DNA of 8,547 nt from DATJGR01 sp035494855 (GCA_035494855.1 DATJGR010000266.1:1-8547), one strand, 5' to 3'. Shown: positions 1-6,697, counted from the stretch's first letter. The notes: generated by a model from the sequence alone, not told the origin. A program made the numbers and translations.

Positions 1-369
1 GAGCGCAGCCCGAACGAGGGCGTGCGGATCGGTACGGTGCGGCGTCCGCCGCGCGGTGTGCCGAAGAACGACTACGCGAAGCGGGACTTCTACGACGTGT
101 GGCTACCGAGTCTCGCGCCGAGCGAGGCGCTGCTGAAGGGGGCTCGTTCTGCGACGGCTGCTGGCGACGAACGCGCGTGGAAGACGTTCGTACGCAAATA
201 CCGAGCGGAAATGAAAACGGCAGACGTGCGCGCGCTGCTCGCAACGCTGGCGGCGTTGTCGCATCACTCGAACTTTTCGGTCGGCTGTTATTGCGCGGAC
301 GAAACGCGTTGCCATCGCTCGGTACTGCGCGAGCTGCTCGTCGAACACGGCGCGCACGTGGAGGGCTGA
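1..369 (+). CDS. DUF488 family protein, 5' end cut by window edge
   Basis: The frame is open from the first base of the window and gives 122 residues ending in TGA at 367-369. The protein looks like the DUF488 family, whose biochemical role is not established. Visible family features are the IGTVRRPPRGVPK segment (about residues 10-22), the DFYDVWLPSLAPS segment (29-41), a W..F...Y..EM stretch (60-71), and the C-terminal cysteine cluster GCYCADETRCHRS (C96, C98, C104, H105). A GTG at 22 is a possible start, but the residues before it (ERSPNEG) continue the family pattern, where the conserved IGTVRRPP block normally follows an N-terminal strand of roughly 15-25 residues. I therefore think the true start lies upstream of this window. 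The next gene begins at the very next base after the stop, so the two are probably cotranscribed. Confidence 0.85.
   Translation, partial: ERSPNEGVRIGTVRRPPRGVPKNDYAKRDFYDVWLPSLAPSEALLKGARSATAAGDERAWKTFVRKYRAEMKTADVRALLATLAALSHHSNFSVGCYCADETRCHRSVLRELLVEHGAHVEG
360..365 (+). promoter_or_regulatory. Ribosome binding site supporting the GTG start at 370
   Basis: GGAGGG lies four bases upstream of the GTG at 370 and inside the end of the DUF488 reading frame. It supports the GTG start and coupled translation of the two genes. Confidence 0.6.
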
Positions 370-750
370 GTGGACTTCGACGGTGCGCGCGCCTACCTGC
401 TGCAGCGACCCGAAGCGGTGGAGGACTTCCCGTTCGGGCCCGATACGTACGTGTACAAGATCCGCGGCAGGATGTTCGCGCTTCTGGTAGAGAACGACGA
501 CGTCGCCCGAATGAATGTCAAGTGCGATCCCGACGAAGCGCTGTTCCTGCGCGATACGTTCGCGGCAGTGATACCCGGTTATCACATGAACAAGACGCAT
601 TGGAACACCGTCATTCTCGACGGATCGATCCCGCGCGGCGAGATCGAACGGATGGTGGACCGGTCCTATGGTCTGGTCGTCAGACGGCTCAAGAAGGCCG
701 AGCGCACCGCGCTCGAAATGCGACACGGCCGATCAGCGATCTACCGTTGA
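370..750 (+). CDS. MmcQ/YjbR family protein
   Basis: This 126-residue protein matches the MmcQ/YjbR family, small single-domain proteins with a CyaY-like fold that are often annotated as DNA-binding, although direct functional evidence is thin. Family features seen are an N-terminal helix ending in PEAVEDFPFGPDT (residues 14-26), the strand VYKIRGRMFALL (28-39), NVKCDPDEA (49-57), and the signature PGYHMNKTHWNTV (69-81), followed by a helix (IERMVDRSYGLVVRRL). The GTG start at 370 directly follows the upstream TGA and is preceded by GGAGGG at 360-365, four bases away, so translational coupling to the DUF488 gene is likely. Length is typical for the family. The last 18 bases overlap the 3' end of the oppositely oriented symporter gene. 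Confidence 0.88.
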   Translation: MDFDGARAYLLQRPEAVEDFPFGPDTYVYKIRGRMFALLVENDDVARMNVKCDPDEALFLRDTFAAVIPGYHMNKTHWNTVILDGSIPRGEIERMVDRSYGLVVRRLKKAERTALEMRHGRSAIYR

Positions 751-2214
751 CGCGCCGTTGTTCGTCGCGGCCGCGTGGCGGGCGTCGAGCGCGCGGCGGA
801 TCTCGGCGTACGCCTGGCGTGTGATTTTGTAGCGCGTGATGAGGCTGAGCGGAATCAGGTGCAGCAAGGGAATGCAGATTCCGACGACCAGGCCGAGGCG
901 CATGATCGTTTCGGGTGGTACGTCGGCGGGCGCCACGCCGCGCGGTAGATCGATCAGGCCGAGAATGAGACCGCCGAGCACTATGCCGACGCTCGAGACC
1001 GCCTTGCCTGAGAACGACAGCGCCGCGTTGAACATTGCTTCCTGCCGGTGATGCGTGCGCAGCTCGTGGTCGTCGAGCACGTCGGCGATCACCGATGCGC
1101 CGATGATGCCCTGAATCACGAGAACCGACGCGCCGAATATGGCCATGCCGACGATGACGACGAGCAGCATCGGATCGCCGTTCTCCGGCAACACGTCCAG
1201 GAAACGTAGGCCCACCAGGATGATGCCGTCGAACAGGCTGATGGTGGAGCACACGAGCATCACGTGTTTCTTGTCCCAACGACGCTGCGTTGCCGCAACC
1301 AGCGGAAACGCAATCAGCGCGCCTACCGACGCCACCGCGAACCAGCGCAGATCTTCGGTGGTGAAGCCCCAGAAGTACGTGGCCATGTAGATGCCGATGT
1401 TCGCCGTGGTGCCGCTGATCGCCGACGACAGCAGCACGATCACGAAAACGAGCGCGAACTGCCGGTTCTGCAACGCGCGCCACAGTTCCTTCGCCGCTCC
1501 GGTAAAACTGAATCCGGCCGGCGCGGTCGCGTGCTGGCGCAGGTACGGAATCTCGCGCCAGGTCAGCAAGGTGGTCGCCAGCGCGGCGCCCGACAGCAGA
1601 AAACCGCCGCACATCGCCATCGCCGGGTAGTGCGTCGGGTCGAGCTGACCCACGGGATGCGCCGGCGAACTCGGCATCAGCACCGAGAGCACGAACAATG
1701 GGAACGAGATGCCGATCAACCAGCCGATGGCGAACCTGAACGACATCACGCTGGTGCGCTCTGCGTAGTCGTCCGTGAGTTCGGCCGCGATCGCAGCCCA
1801 CGGCACGAAGAAGAACGCCATCAGTCCGCGCGTCAGCATCACGAAGCCTGTCAGCCAGAGAAATAGACCTGTTTCGCTGAGACCCGCCGGCGGCACGAAC
1901 ACGAAGTAGAACGCGAAGCCGAGCGGCAGCGCGCCCATCAGCATCAACGGATGGCGACGACCCCAGCGCGTCTGCAGATTGTCGGAGAGCGAGGCCACGA
2001 GCGGGTCGATGGCGGCGTCGAAGATGATCGCGATGGCGAGCGCGATCGATACGCGCGTGGGTTCCACGCCCAGGATCTGGTTGTAGTACAGCAGGATGAA
2101 CGTGGCGAACGTCCAGTTCTTGACCGTGTCGGGGATCGAGCCGATCGCCTGATACAGTTTGGTAGAGAACGGAAGCGGACCGGCGCGTTCGCGCCGGACG
2201 TAGCGGGGAATCAC
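733..2214 (-). CDS. GPH family (MelB-like) MFS sugar:cation symporter
   Basis: This 493-residue polytopic inner-membrane protein belongs to the glycoside-pentoside-hexuronide:cation symporter branch of the major facilitator superfamily. About twelve hydrophobic segments are visible. The MelB-type helix II and loop pattern is clear: FDAAIDPLVASLSDNLQTR with D66, D70, D78 and R83, then GRRHP (85-89). The second family block is SVIADVLDDHELRTHHRQEAMF (374-395), equivalent to the ADxxDYxExxTGxRxEG region, here unusually rich in histidine. The substrate cannot be read from sequence; sugars or glycosides coupled to Na+ or H+ are known for the family. GTG at 2214 is the most upstream usual start in this frame and gives a plausible N-terminus, but I see no strong Shine-Dalgarno sequence. 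It lies 26 bases after the stop of the PRC-barrel/EF-hand gene on the same strand, so cotranscription is likely. The gene ends inside the convergent MmcQ/YjbR gene. Confidence 0.9.
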   Translation of the reverse strand: MIPRYVRRERAGPLPFSTKLYQAIGSIPDTVKNWTFATFILLYYNQILGVEPTRVSIALAIAIIFDAAIDPLVASLSDNLQTRWGRRHPLMLMGALPLGFAFYFVFVPPAGLSETGLFLWLTGFVMLTRGLMAFFFVPWAAIAAELTDDYAERTSVMSFRFAIGWLIGISFPLFVLSVLMPSSPAHPVGQLDPTHYPAMAMCGGFLLSGAALATTLLTWREIPYLRQHATAPAGFSFTGAAKELWRALQNRQFALVFVIVLLSSAISGTTANIGIYMATYFWGFTTEDLRWFAVASVGALIAFPLVAATQRRWDKKHVMLVCSTISLFDGIILVGLRFLDVLPENGDPMLLVVIVGMAIFGASVLVIQGIIGASVIADVLDDHELRTHHRQEAMFNAALSFSGKAVSSVGIVLGGLILGLIDLPRGVAPADVPPETIMRLGLVVGICIPLLHLIPLSLITRYKITRQAYAEIRRALDARHAAATNNGASTVDR

Positions 2215-2240
2215 GTCGGCTGTGGGATTGATCAGCTTGC

Positions 2241-3011
2241 TCAGTTCGGTGGGCGGTGGGCGTCCTGATACGCGTCGAATTCCTGCGGCTCAATCACGCC
2301 GTTGGCATTGGTGTCGATCTTCGAGTAACTGTCCTTCGGCGAGATCACCTGAGCGAACTCGGAGCGGTTCAGAACGCCGTCGCCGTCTTTGTCGAGGTGG
2401 TCGAACTGCGTCAACGGTGGCGGACGCGACGCGGTCGTGGTGGGTTTTGCCGCCGTGGCGGGTTTCGCCGGTGCCGCGGGCAACGGGGTCTCGGTGATGA
2501 CGCGTTCGCTCGCGGACAGTTTTGCGGTTCTGGAGCGGCTCTCGATCGTTGCGGTGCCGGTTGTTGTCGCCGGTGCTGGCGCGGCCGCGGCCGGTTCGCT
2601 CGCTTGCGTGGTCGCGACCGGGGTCGCAGCGTCGCTGCGGATCACTTCGGCTTTCTTCGGCCACTGCGCGTCGCTCGCAAAACGCTTCGCGTCCTTGAGC
2701 CCGCCCGGGTCGGCGAGCAGCAGAAACGTGCCGTCGTCGGTGCCGGCGGGAACGAGTGCGTCCGGCGCAACGGCGATCAGGTTGTTCTCGATCAGGAAAC
2801 TGCCGACGGACACGACCAGATACACGACCCTGCCGGTTTGTTCGTCGATGGCCAGGTCGCGCACCGTGCCGAGTTCTTTGCCATCGCGCGTGATCACCGA
2901 GTGACCCAACCAGCCGCTTGCTTTCGCCGGACCCGAGGCGGCGCCAGCGTCGGCCGCGGCAAGCCCGAGACCGACGACGACCAGTGCGCGATTCAAGGTG
3001 TGTCGCAGCAT
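2241..3011 (-). CDS. Exported PRC-barrel and EF-hand domain protein
   Basis: This 256-residue protein has three parts. Residues 1 to about 25 form a signal peptide (basic MLRHTLNR, hydrophobic core, Ala-rich end near ADAGA-AS). Residues about 32-103 form a PRC-barrel-type beta domain (GWLGHSVITRDGKELGTVRDL, then GRVVYLVVSVGSF and DGTFLLLADPGG). A low-complexity Ala/Pro/Thr linker (about 128-200) leads to a pair of EF-hands with complete calcium loops: D207-E218 (DKDGDGVLNRSE) and D233-E244 (DTNANGVIEPQE). Periplasmic location and calcium binding are inferred; the role is unknown. The reading frame stays open far upstream through another frame of the hydrolase gene, but ATG at 3011 is chosen because the signal peptide follows it at once. 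No strong ribosome binding site is seen. The gap to the upstream hydrolase gene is 104 bases and to the downstream symporter 26 bases. Confidence 0.85.
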   Translation of the reverse strand: MLRHTLNRALVVVGLGLAAADAGAASGPAKASGWLGHSVITRDGKELGTVRDLAIDEQTGRVVYLVVSVGSFLIENNLIAVAPDALVPAGTDDGTFLLLADPGGLKDAKRFASDAQWPKKAEVIRSDAATPVATTQASEPAAAAPAPATTTGTATIESRSRTAKLSASERVITETPLPAAPAKPATAAKPTTTASRPPPLTQFDHLDKDGDGVLNRSEFAQVISPKDSYSKIDTNANGVIEPQEFDAYQDAHRPPN

Positions 3012-3115
3012 ACAGTGCACCGATTCGGCGAATGACCAGGCCGCAGATTGTGCCTGTTCGCGGCAAAGTTTCGAGATGTCGTTCAAAGGTTCTCCATCGG
3101 GCCGCCGCCGGCGTG

Positions 3116-3856
3116 TCAGTGAAGCGTCGCCTCGAACAGCGCGAGCAGTTCCTGCCAATGCCGCTCGGCCGCGGCTTCGTTGTAGACCGGGATGTCCTTC
3201 ATGGTCCAGCCGTGCGCGGCGCCGGGCCAGATTTCGACCCGATGGTCCACCTTGGCCGCGCTTAGCGCTTCTCGCAACAGGTCTGCCTGTGCGGGCGGAA
3301 ATCCTGCGTCCTGGTCGGCGCCGATCACCAGCACGCGTGCCCTGACCTGCGGCGCGAGGCGATGCGGGCTGTTGTCCGAGTCGGTGGCGAGACGACCGCC
3401 GTGGAAACTGGCTGCGGCCGCAATGCGATCGGGATAGGTGGCCGCTGCGGTCAACACCATCCCGCCGCCCATGCAGTAGCCGGTGACTCCGACGCGTGTG
3501 CCGGCGACGTCGGATCGCGTGTCCAGGTAATCGAGAAACGCGCGCGTATCCGCTGCTGCTTTCGCGTTGCTGGTGCTCGTGAAGAACCTGCCGTGCGCTG
3601 CGCGCTTTTCGGGATCGGCGAACATCTCGGCGGGGTTCACCGGCGCGTACGGTCCGGCGCGATAGAAGAGGTCGGGCAGCAGCACGACGTATCCGGCGGA
3701 AGCGAGCCGTTCGCCCATCTCGAACAACAGTGGCCGGATGCCGGGGCCATCCATGTAGAAGATGACGCCGGGCCACGAACCGGTGCGATTCGGCGTGAAC
3801 ACCGACGTCGGACAAATGCCATCGGCGGTTCTGATGTCGACCTGCGTGCGGCTCAT
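3116..3856 (-). CDS. Dienelactone hydrolase family protein
   Basis: This 246-residue alpha/beta hydrolase belongs to the dienelactone hydrolase family, cytoplasmic enzymes that open lactone or ester bonds; the classical member acts in chlorocatechol breakdown. The nucleophile elbow reads GYCMGGG with Cys128, the cysteine typical of this family rather than serine. The acid is probably Asp183 in a DxxxP context (Asp181 is an alternative), and the base is His215 in AAHGW. The N-terminal VIFYMDGPG (31-39) and the PDLFYRAGPY block (61-70) are also family-like, and length is near the usual 230-250. ATG at 3856 is preferred over a start 18 codons upstream because of a strong AGGAGAGG five bases before it. 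The gene is first in a leftward group and is divergent from the P450 gene, which suggests joint use in breakdown of organic compounds, but the substrate is unknown. Confidence 0.9.
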   Translation of the reverse strand: MSRTQVDIRTADGICPTSVFTPNRTGSWPGVIFYMDGPGIRPLLFEMGERLASAGYVVLLPDLFYRAGPYAPVNPAEMFADPEKRAAHGRFFTSTSNAKAAADTRAFLDYLDTRSDVAGTRVGVTGYCMGGGMVLTAAATYPDRIAAAASFHGGRLATDSDNSPHRLAPQVRARVLVIGADQDAGFPPAQADLLREALSAAKVDHRVEIWPGAAHGWTMKDIPVYNEAAAERHWQELLALFEATLH

Positions 3857-3861
3857 TCGAT

Positions 3862-3869
3862 CCTCTCCT
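3862..3869 (-). promoter_or_regulatory. Ribosome binding site deciding the hydrolase start
   Basis: On the minus strand AGGAGAGG stands five bases before the ATG at 3856. This is the strongest Shine-Dalgarno match in the window and favours that start over the in-frame ATG at 3910. Confidence 0.75.
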
Positions 3870-3894
3870 GCAAACACTCGAGCGGTGATTGTGC

Positions 3895-3925
3895 CATCGA
3901 GCGAACGCACGCGGCCGCTCGGATG
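3895..3925. promoter_or_regulatory. Candidate operator dyad between hydrolase and P450 genes
   Basis: The 132-base region between the divergent hydrolase and P450 starts (3857-3988) contains an imperfect inverted repeat: CATCGAGCG at 3895-3903 against CGCTCGGATG at 3916-3925, pairing with one bulged base around a 12-base centre. A further copy of TCGAGCG lies at 3878-3884, 19 bases before the copy at 3897-3903, and a small CTGT-GCA-ACAG dyad lies at 3940-3950. The position suits an operator controlling one or both genes, but no regulator gene is adjacent and no good -35/-10 pair is evident, so this is a weak structural call. Confidence 0.3.
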
Positions 3926-3978
3926 ACTCCGCCTCGATTCTGTGCAACAGTCCGACCCTCATCGCCGCTCCAGCAGTC

Positions 3979-3982
3979 GAGG
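3979..3982 (+). promoter_or_regulatory. Ribosome binding site deciding the P450 start
   Basis: GAGG lies six bases before the ATG at 3989. The reading frame is open for more than 600 bases upstream, so this site and the point where P450 family similarity begins decide the start. Confidence 0.6.
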
Positions 3983-3988
3983 TATCTC

Positions 3989-5248
3989 ATGAGCCAAGCC
4001 ATTGCAGACACGCACGCGTCCGACGCCTGGTCGACACCGCTCGCCGACATAGACGTGAGCCGTTCCGAATACTACGGCGACGACAGCTGGCGGCCGTACT
4101 TCGCCCGATTGCGGCAGGAAGATCCGGTGCATTACTGCCGCGACAGTCTCAACGGTCCGTACTGGTCGGTGACACGTCACGCCGACATCAAGGAAGTGGA
4201 CACCAATCACCAGATCTATTCCTCCGAGAAAGGCGGCATCACGATCGGCGAAGAAGCGACCGAAGACGTTCCGCTCGACAACTTCATCGCGATGGACGAA
4301 CCGCGCCATAGCATTCAGCGCAAAACCGTCGCGCCGTCGGTAGCGCCGAGCAACCTGATGAAACTCGAGCCGGTGATCCGCGAACGCGTGATCGACATTC
4401 TCGACAAGCTGCCCATCGGCGAAACGTTCAACTGGGTGGACGAGGTGTCGGTCGAGCTCACCGCGCGGATGCTCTCGGTACTGTTCGATTTTCCGTACGA
4501 AGACCGCCACAAGCTGGTGTACTGGTCCGACATCACCACCGCGTCGCCGCAGTTGATGGGCGACGCCGGCATCACCGGCGACGTGCGCAAACGCGATCTG
4601 CAGGACTGCGCAAACACGTTTGCGCAACTGTGGATTGAACGCGGCGCGCGCGAACCGGGCAACGACCTGATCTCGATGCTGGCGCACGGCGAATCGACGC
4701 GCGACATGATGTCGCGTCCGAAAGAGTTCCTCGGCAACATCCTGCTGCTGATCGTCGGCGGCAACGACACTACGCGCAACACGATCAGCGGCGGCGTGCT
4801 GGCGCTGAACGAATCGCCCGATCAATACCAGAAGCTGCGTGAGAACCTCACGCTGATTCCGAACATGGTCGCCGAGATGGTGCGCTGGCAGACCTCGGTG
4901 ATCCACATGCGCCGGACCACGCTGCGCGATACCGAACTGAACGGCAAGAAGATCCGCGAAGGCGAGAAGGTAATCATGTGGTACCTCTCGGGCAATCGCG
5001 ACGAAACGGTGTTCGAGAATCCGGACAAACTGATCATCGATCGCCCGAACGCGCGCGCACACGTGTCGTTCGGTTTCGGCGTGCACCGTTGCATGGGCAA
5101 CCGGCTGGCCGAGATGCAACTGCGCGTCTTGTGGGAAGAGATCATGAAACGCTTCCACACCATCGAGGTGGTCGGCGAAGTGAAACGACATCCGAACAAC
5201 TTCATCCGCGGCATCGCGGAGTTGCCGGTGCGGATTCGCGCCGCGTGA
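3989..5248 (+). CDS. Cytochrome P450, CYP153-like (alkane/fatty-acid hydroxylase type)
   Basis: This 419-residue soluble P450 has all core motifs. The I-helix oxygen-activation motif is GGNDTT (257-262), the K-helix ExxR pair is E296/R299, and the haem loop is FGFGVHRCMG (361-370) with Cys368 as the haem thiolate ligand. Several blocks recall the CYP153 family: DPVHYCRDS and GPYWSVTRHADI near 45-67, LLLIVGGNDTTRN (252-264), WQTSVIHMRRT (300-310), VIMWYLSGNRDETVF (328-342) and GNRLAEMQLRVLWEEI (370-385). CYP153 enzymes hydroxylate the terminal carbon of medium-chain alkanes and related compounds and take electrons from a ferredoxin and its FAD reductase; neither partner is encoded in this window. 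The substrate is inferred from family resemblance only. Length is slightly short of many CYP153 members, which carry a longer N-terminus. A GST follows 97 bases downstream on the same strand. Confidence 0.93.
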   Translation: MSQAIADTHASDAWSTPLADIDVSRSEYYGDDSWRPYFARLRQEDPVHYCRDSLNGPYWSVTRHADIKEVDTNHQIYSSEKGGITIGEEATEDVPLDNFIAMDEPRHSIQRKTVAPSVAPSNLMKLEPVIRERVIDILDKLPIGETFNWVDEVSVELTARMLSVLFDFPYEDRHKLVYWSDITTASPQLMGDAGITGDVRKRDLQDCANTFAQLWIERGAREPGNDLISMLAHGESTRDMMSRPKEFLGNILLLIVGGNDTTRNTISGGVLALNESPDQYQKLRENLTLIPNMVAEMVRWQTSVIHMRRTTLRDTELNGKKIREGEKVIMWYLSGNRDETVFENPDKLIIDRPNARAHVSFGFGVHRCMGNRLAEMQLRVLWEEIMKRFHTIEVVGEVKRHPNNFIRGIAELPVRIRAA

Positions 5249-5251
5249 TTA

Positions 5252-5268
5252 CTGCCACGTCCTGGCAG
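5252..5268 (+). terminator. Small stem-loop just after the P450 stop
   Basis: CTGCCA (5252-5257) and TGGCAG (5263-5268) form a perfect six-pair stem with a five-base loop, three bases after the P450 stop. There is no following T-run, so it is a poor intrinsic terminator; it may instead stabilise the transcript end or have no role. Confidence 0.3.
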
Positions 5269-5345
5269 GAGTGATTCGGCCGCGGGATTCCCAGTAGCGC
5301 GGGGCGCGCGCAGTATGTGACCCGATCGTTTCGGAGTCGCAGACC

Positions 5346-5960
5346 ATGGCGGACAGCATCGTTTTCTATACCAACCCGATGTCGCGCGGTCGCATCGTGC
5401 ATTGGATGCTCGAGGAAGTGGGCGCCCCGTATCGAACGGAGTTGCTCAGCTTCGACAAGAACGAACACAAATCCCCTGCGTACCTCGCCATCAATCCGAT
5501 GGGCAAGGTTCCGGCAATCGTGCACCGCGGTGTCGTGGTGACCGAAGCGGCGGCGATCTGCACCTATCTGGCGGATGCGTTTCCGTCAGCGGGTCTCGCG
5601 CCGGCACTCGACGATCCTGCCCGCGGCACTTATCTGCGGTGGATGTTCTTCGGCGCGGGGTGCGTGGAGCCCGCGATCATCGATCGGATGCTCGAACGTC
5701 CGGATCCGTCGCGCCCGACGGCGCTCGGTTACGGCAGTTACGGCGCGACGCTGAACGCGCTCGAGAAAGCGGTGTCCCCCGGTCCCTTCGTGCTCGGCGA
5801 ACGCTTCAGCGCGGTCGACGTATATCTCGCTTCGCAGATCGGCTGGGGCATGGGGACGAAGGCGCTCGAAGCGCGGCCGGCATTCGAACGCTACTCGGCG
5901 CGCTGCACCGACCGACCCGCCTTCAAACGGTTTACCGCGGCCTCGCCGATGCCCGCCTAG
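5346..5960 (+). CDS. Glutathione S-transferase family protein
   Basis: This 204-residue protein has the two-domain cytosolic GST layout. The N-terminal thioredoxin-like domain (about 1-80) shows the first strand and helix (VFYTNPMSRGRIVHWMLEEV, with Ser13 a likely glutathione-activating residue), the cis-proline block NPMGKVPAI (50-58), and TEAAAICTYLAD (66-77), which binds the glutathione glutamyl group. The helical C-terminal domain carries the folding N-cap box FSAVDVY (S155 and D158). The family conjugates glutathione to electrophiles or reduces peroxides; the class and substrate cannot be assigned. ATG at 5346 has GGAG nine bases upstream. Its place after a P450 suits detoxification of oxidised products, but the 97-base gap with a stem-loop means it may have its own promoter. 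Confidence 0.92.
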   Translation: MADSIVFYTNPMSRGRIVHWMLEEVGAPYRTELLSFDKNEHKSPAYLAINPMGKVPAIVHRGVVVTEAAAICTYLADAFPSAGLAPALDDPARGTYLRWMFFGAGCVEPAIIDRMLERPDPSRPTALGYGSYGATLNALEKAVSPGPFVLGERFSAVDVYLASQIGWGMGTKALEARPAFERYSARCTDRPAFKRFTAASPMPA

Positions 5961-5965
5961 GCGGA

Positions 5966-5978
5966 TTGCCTTCGGCAA
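5966..5978 (+). terminator. Short hairpin after the GST gene
   Basis: TTGCC-TTC-GGCAA forms a five-pair hairpin with a three-base loop beginning five bases after the GST stop. No T-tract follows, so termination is only a possibility. A ten-base palindrome CCGCATGCGG at 5990-5999 and an eight-base direct repeat GCGGATTG (5961-5968 and 5996-6003) lie close by. Confidence 0.2.
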
Positions 5979-6037
5979 CCTGCGCTACGCCGCATGCGGA
6001 TTGTGAATCGCGCCCGTTCACTGGCTGGCGCGGCGTC

Positions 6038-6043
6038 TACTAT
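6038..6043 (+). promoter_or_regulatory. Possible -10 element for the lipoprotein gene
   Basis: TACTAT matches the TATAAT consensus at four of six positions and stands in an otherwise GC-rich gap, 33 bases before the ATG at 6077. No good -35 is present at the usual distance (CGTTCA at 6015-6020 is the nearest), so the call is weak. Confidence 0.25.
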
Positions 6044-6065
6044 TCCAGGTGGTCTCAACGGATGC

Positions 6066-6071
6066 AGGAGA
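6066..6071 (+). promoter_or_regulatory. Ribosome binding site deciding the lipoprotein start
   Basis: AGGAGA stands five bases before the ATG at 6077. It lies downstream of the in-frame ATG at 6062, so it selects 6077. Confidence 0.7.
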
Positions 6072-6076
6072 ATCCG

Positions 6077-6697
6077 ATGCGGCACCACCTCTGGAGTTCG
6101 TCGGCCGTCGTCGCGCTGCTTTTCGCGCTCGCCGGATGCTCGAGCAATTCCGTTAGCGAGAGTCAGTGCATCGCGGGCGACTGGCAGACGATCGGCTATC
6201 GCGACGGCGCCAACGGTAATCGCAGCACGCAGCTGCTCGCGCATCAGGACGCCTGCGTCAAACACGGCGTGATTCCGGACCGCGCGTCGTACATGGCCGG
6301 CTGGGAAAGAGGCGTACGCGAATACTGCGAGGCGAACAACGGCTACGACGTCGGCGAACGCGGCGAAGGTTACGACAACGTCTGCCCCGACGATCAGCGC
6401 GACGCTTTCCTCGCCGCGTATCACACCGGGCGCGAACTGTATCTGGCGCGCAGCGATGTGAACAACCTCGAGCAGGCGATCAGCCAACGAGAATACCGGC
6501 TCGACGAGATCAAGGCGGAACTGATATCGAGCGCGACGCAGCAGTTCGATCCGACGCTGACGCCCGCCGCCCGTGTGGATCTGTTAGCGCTCACCGAACG
6601 TCTTGCCGAAGAGCAGGGGCGCATCAACGCAGAATTGCCGCGCATGCGCCAGGAACTCGCGAGCAAATCGCAGCAGCTGGCCGCGCTGGAGCACTAG
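6077..6697 (+). CDS. DUF2799 family lipoprotein
   Basis: This 206-residue protein starts with a lipoprotein signal: MRHHLWSSS, a hydrophobic core, and the lipobox LAGC with Cys21 as the lipidated residue. Ser22 at position +2 suggests outer-membrane sorting. Residues about 33-120 fit DUF2799: DWQTIGYRDGANG (35-47), HQDACVKHGVIPDRASYMAGW (56-76), then REYCEANNGYDVGERGEGY and a VC near 102-103, with conserved cysteines C31, C60, C84 and C103. The C-terminal part (about 126-206) is charged and helical with heptad-like spacing in two stretches (about 127-152 and 168-204), probably a coiled coil. The function of the family is unknown. It ends 30 bases before the convergent amidase gene ends. Confidence 0.88.
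   Translation: MRHHLWSSSAVVALLFALAGCSSNSVSESQCIAGDWQTIGYRDGANGNRSTQLLAHQDACVKHGVIPDRASYMAGWERGVREYCEANNGYDVGERGEGYDNVCPDDQRDAFLAAYHTGRELYLARSDVNNLEQAISQREYRLDEIKAELISSATQQFDPTLTPAARVDLLALTERLAEEQGRINAELPRMRQELASKSQQLAALEH

Noticed and set aside
689..2293. A 534-codon minus-strand frame over the symporter gene
   Set aside because: It is a shifted frame of the symporter gene, dominated by Arg and low-complexity sequence, while the other frame shows clear membrane segments and family motifs.
3012..3115. Promoter or terminator between the hydrolase and PRC-barrel/EF-hand genes
   Set aside because: There is an 11-base odd palindrome ATTCGGCGAAT (3023-3033) and GC-rich short repeats, but no -35/-10 pair or T-run that I could defend.
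3012..3962. A continuous minus-strand frame joining 317 extra codons to the front of the PRC-barrel/EF-hand protein
   Set aside because: It runs through the hydrolase gene in a different frame, is Arg-rich with no domain, and the signal peptide begins at the internal ATG at 3011.
3959..5191. A 410-codon open frame antisense to the P450 gene
   Set aside because: It mirrors the P450 codons; the product is His/Arg/Val-rich with no recognisable domain, as expected from GC-rich third positions.
5402..6076. In-frame extension of the lipoprotein back through the GST gene
   Set aside because: The upstream part is an out-of-frame reading of the GST; the ribosome binding site and lipoprotein signal fix the start at 6077.
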